A stretch of DNA of 25,667 bases from an uncultured Eubacterium sp. (lineage in GTDB: Bacteria > Bacillota > Clostridia > Peptostreptococcales > Anaerovoracaceae), in NCBI GenBank assembly GCA_937900695.1, contig CALCFD010000034.1, forward strand, positions 1-25,667, in the 5' to 3' direction. Positions 24,012 to 25,667 of this stretch are shown in pieces (within the stretch, counting starts at the first letter, position 1; each line of letters starts with the position of its first letter). The notes under the pieces are model-generated. The model saw only the letters and a list, made by a program, of their open reading frames with translations. It was not told where the DNA came from and did no database searches. The translations under genes and the position numbers were made by a program.

Positions 24012-24047
24012 AAAAAAGAGAGCGTTTTATAGCGCTCTCAATTTTTT
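24012..24047. terminator. Bidirectional terminator between trpS and plsC
   Basis: GAGAGCG (24018-24024) pairs with CGCTCTC (24033-24039). The stem has an A-run on its left and a T-run on its right, so it works for convergent transcripts. It overlaps the last codons and stop of plsC. Confidence 0.88.
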
Positions 24048-24764
24048 TACTCCATCTTCAATAATTTGATAAACTTTATTACTTAGATGGCGTTCTTCTT
24101 CTTTTGTTAAATCTTTAGTTTCTATAGCAGGATGGACCATAACTTTTACTTCGCCCTTTTTTAAACATCCATGCTCTTCGAAAATTTTCCATGTGCCATC
24201 AAGTGATATTGGGATAATAGGTACTTTAGGTTTTGTAGCAAGCTTCATAGCACCAGGTTTAAATTCTCCCATTTGACTACTTTGACTTCTAGTTCCTTCA
24301 GGAAATATAAGAAGTGAGTATCCTTCTTTTATTAATGAAACTCCCTTAGAAATTGCTTTTAGTGCTTCTCTAGGATGGCCTCTATCAATTAAAACACTTC
24401 TTATACGATCAATCCATTTACCATATAGTGGTACTTTTTCTAGGTTGTTTTTAGCAACATAACCAAATTGAACTGTGTCAAGTGCAGCACATAAAGCTAC
24501 TATATCAGCATATCCTTGATGATTTGCCATATATACGATTGGACCTTTTGTAGGAAGATTTTCTCTACCATATACTGTAACTTTCATACCTGCATTTTCT
24601 GCTAATTTTTTACCCCAAGTACTTGTAGCTAGAAGAATATTTTCTTTTTCTTTTTCAATGTCACTTTTAAGTTTTGCATCTTCAATTTCTTTTTTATATT
24701 TGTTTAAATATCTTAGATTTGAATAAATTGTAAATGCTGCAGGTATATTTCTTATAATTTTCAT
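24027..24764 (-). CDS. plsC: 1-acyl-sn-glycerol-3-phosphate acyltransferase
   Basis: PlsC acylates lysophosphatidate to phosphatidate at the membrane. The 245-residue product has the catalytic NHQGYAD (HX4D, H82-D87), the substrate motif FPEGTRS at 154-160, and VPIIPISLDGTW, the four-block pattern of the PlsC family. A hydrophobic N-terminal stretch (VYGREN preceded by a charged helix) precedes the domain. I start at the ATG at 24764; the GTG three codons upstream is part of the ribosome site GAGGTG. It converges with trpS and diverges from the PAP2 gene, another phosphatidate-related enzyme. Confidence 0.92.
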   Translation of the reverse strand: MKIIRNIPAAFTIYSNLRYLNKYKKEIEDAKLKSDIEKEKENILLATSTWGKKLAENAGMKVTVYGRENLPTKGPIVYMANHQGYADIVALCAALDTVQFGYVAKNNLEKVPLYGKWIDRIRSVLIDRGHPREALKAISKGVSLIKEGYSLLIFPEGTRSQSSQMGEFKPGAMKLATKPKVPIIPISLDGTWKIFEEHGCLKKGEVKVMVHPAIETKDLTKEEERHLSNKVYQIIEDGVKKLRAL

Positions 24765-24794
24765 TAATTTCACCTCACATAAAATGATAATATG

Positions 24795-24840
24795 ATTATA
24801 GCATATTTATGTTGAGAACTTCTACATAAAAGGGTATAAT
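24795..24840. promoter_or_regulatory. Divergent promoters for plsC and the PAP2 gene
   Basis: On the plus strand TTGAGA (24812-24817), 17 bases, then TATAAT (24835-24840) is a near-consensus promoter for the PAP2 gene. On the minus strand TGCTATAAT (-10 at 24795-24800, with extended TG) serves plsC, with its -35 zone falling inside the other promoter's spacer. The two promoters therefore overlap and may compete for polymerase. Confidence 0.7.
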
Positions 24841-24886
24841 GACATGGTTAGATAAAATTAATTTGAGAAACGGAGTGTATTTTTTT

Positions 24887-25570
24887 ATGTTCAATTATAA
24901 ATTATGGGGCCTTGAGGCAGGTATCATAACATTTATAGCTGTAACAGCTCTTGTATTTTATGGGAATACTACATTTTTTGATACTTATTATGGTGGACTT
25001 ATTCAGGGTTTAAGAACAGATGGACTAAATACAGTAGCAGAGCTTATTACATATATAGGAAATTGGCAATCTATTGTAGTTATATGCTTACTTCTTTTAG
25101 CTTTTGAAAAAACTAGAAAAACTTATGGTATTCCAGTTACAATTTCAGCTATCTTATCAACTGTAATAAATAAGATTGTAAAGGTACAGATGGCAAGACC
25201 AAGACCTGATGCAGCAAATATGCTAATAGAGCAGGACGGATTTTCTTATGCAAGTGGTCATACCGTAACTGCTGTAGCTGTATTCTTCCTAATAGCTTAT
25301 CTGTTATGTAAAAATATGGACAACAAGTGGAAAGCAAGAATAGCAGCATTTTTCTTAGTTGTTTTAGCTTTATTAATAGGGCTATCAAGAATATATTTAG
25401 GTGTTCATTATGCATCTGATGTATTTGGAGGATTTTTCTTAGGACTAGCTGTATTTTGTTTAGTTGCTTTAATATTTTATCCTCATAAGAGAGAAAAGGA
25501 AAAATGGAAGGCAAAGAAAAAAGCTAAAAGAGATGCTTTAGAAGAAGTTAAAGCAGAAGTAATAGACTAG
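24887..25570 (+). CDS. PAP2-family membrane phosphatase
   Basis: The 227-residue integral membrane protein carries the three phosphatidic-acid-phosphatase-2 motifs: KVQMARPRP (99-107), SGH at 123-125, and SRIYLGVHYASD (167-178) with catalytic histidines H125 and H174. About five to six hydrophobic segments surround them, and the C-terminal tail (200-227) is lysine-rich. Substrates in the family include phosphatidate, undecaprenyl diphosphate and phosphatidylglycerophosphate; sequence alone does not decide. I start at 24887, where CGGAGTG lies 9 bases upstream. An earlier in-frame ATG at 24839 overlaps the promoter -10 and would precede the transcript start. Confidence 0.9.
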   Translation: MFNYKLWGLEAGIITFIAVTALVFYGNTTFFDTYYGGLIQGLRTDGLNTVAELITYIGNWQSIVVICLLLLAFEKTRKTYGIPVTISAILSTVINKIVKVQMARPRPDAANMLIEQDGFSYASGHTVTAVAVFFLIAYLLCKNMDNKWKARIAAFFLVVLALLIGLSRIYLGVHYASDVFGGFFLGLAVFCLVALIFYPHKREKEKWKAKKKAKRDALEEVKAEVID

Positions 25571-25591
25571 TAATAATCTAAAATTGAAATT

Positions 25592-25620
25592 AAAGAAAGT
25601 GTTTTGTGCACTTTCTTTTT
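25592..25620 (+). terminator. Rho-independent terminator of the PAP2 gene
   Basis: AAAGAAAGTG (25592-25601) pairs with CACTTTCTTT (25609-25618) around a seven-base loop, followed by a T-run. It lies 21 bases after the stop codon and immediately before the intron-like 5' end. Confidence 0.88.
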
Positions 25621-25623
25621 TTA

Positions 25624-25667
25624 GTTTGCGCGCCATGGGCGCGCTCTAACGGGTGTAAGTCCCGAAC
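25624..25667 (+). mobile_element. 5' end of a group IIC intron, cut by the window edge
   Basis: From 25624 the GC content jumps. The sequence reads GTTTGCGCGCCATGGGCGCG and ends GGGTGTAAGTCCCGAAC. Its layout closely follows, base for base in length as I recall it, the 5' end of the Oceanobacillus iheyensis group IIC intron (GUGUG..., CAUGGG, then GGGUGAGAGUCCCGAAC). Group IIC introns characteristically insert just behind rho-independent terminators, which is exactly the position here. The start GTTTG departs slightly from the usual GUGYG. The reverse transcriptase ORF and domain V would lie to the right, outside the window. Confidence 0.8.

Noticed and set aside
24839..24886. Longer PAP2 start at the ATG at 24839
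   Set aside because: This ATG overlaps the -10 hexamer and would lie before the predicted transcript start. The ATG at 24887 has a ribosome site.

Overview
The window is AT-rich and carries the conserved chromosomal origin cluster of a Gram-positive low-GC anaerobe, most probably a member of Clostridia. The gene order rpmH-rnpA-yidD-yidC-jag-mnmE-mnmG-rsmG-parA-parB on one side and dnaA-dnaN-recF-gyrB-gyrA on the other, diverging from a bipartite oriC, is the classical Firmicutes arrangement. An anti-sigma/sigma-B-type pair directly behind gyrA, and glutamate formimidoyltransferase with its cyclodeaminase near parB, point to Clostridia, perhaps near Peptostreptococcaceae. That last placement is from memory and is uncertain.

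Layout. Positions 1-54 look like the outer end of an IS3-family insertion sequence whose transposase lies off the left edge. Then, all on the minus strand: a barrel-less amidohydrolase-like protein with thioredoxin (78-869), an ECF sigma factor with its membrane anti-sigma factor (961-2641), a tRNA-Arg(CCT) with promoter and terminator (about 2868-3034), and a parA-parB-SprT-like-fchA-ftcD run (3060-6779). A perfect parS site inside a terminator palindrome (6868-6906) separates this from the tRNA-modification, membrane-insertion and RNase P operon (6915-13106). oriC occupies 13107-13439 and 14952-15149, flanking dnaA. It has consensus DnaA boxes and, upstream of dnaN, a DnaA-trio unwinding element. 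From dnaA rightward, everything up to trpS is on the plus strand: dnaN, recF, gyrB, gyrA, a cysteine-rich RsbW-like protein, a SigB/SigF-type sigma factor and trpS. A convergent plsC and a divergent PAP2 phosphatase follow. The last 44 bases look like the 5' end of a group IIC intron, placed just behind the PAP2 terminator as that intron class prefers. Both window edges therefore fall in repeats, which suggests the window may be a whole assembly contig.

How it works together. DnaA, oriC, DnaN, RecF and gyrase start and sustain replication. ParA and ParB with parS segregate the origin. RnpA, L34, YidC, Jag and the MnmE/MnmG/RsmG set serve RNA processing, membrane protein insertion and RNA modification. 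Most genes are textbook. The parts most worth a second look are the Cys-rich anti-sigma/sigma pair with no antagonist gene beside it, the amidohydrolase without a barrel, the parS/terminator fusion, the inverted repeat embedded in the gyrB promoter, and the two edge mobile elements. I found no CRISPR array, no rRNA and no convincing undescribed multi-gene defence system.
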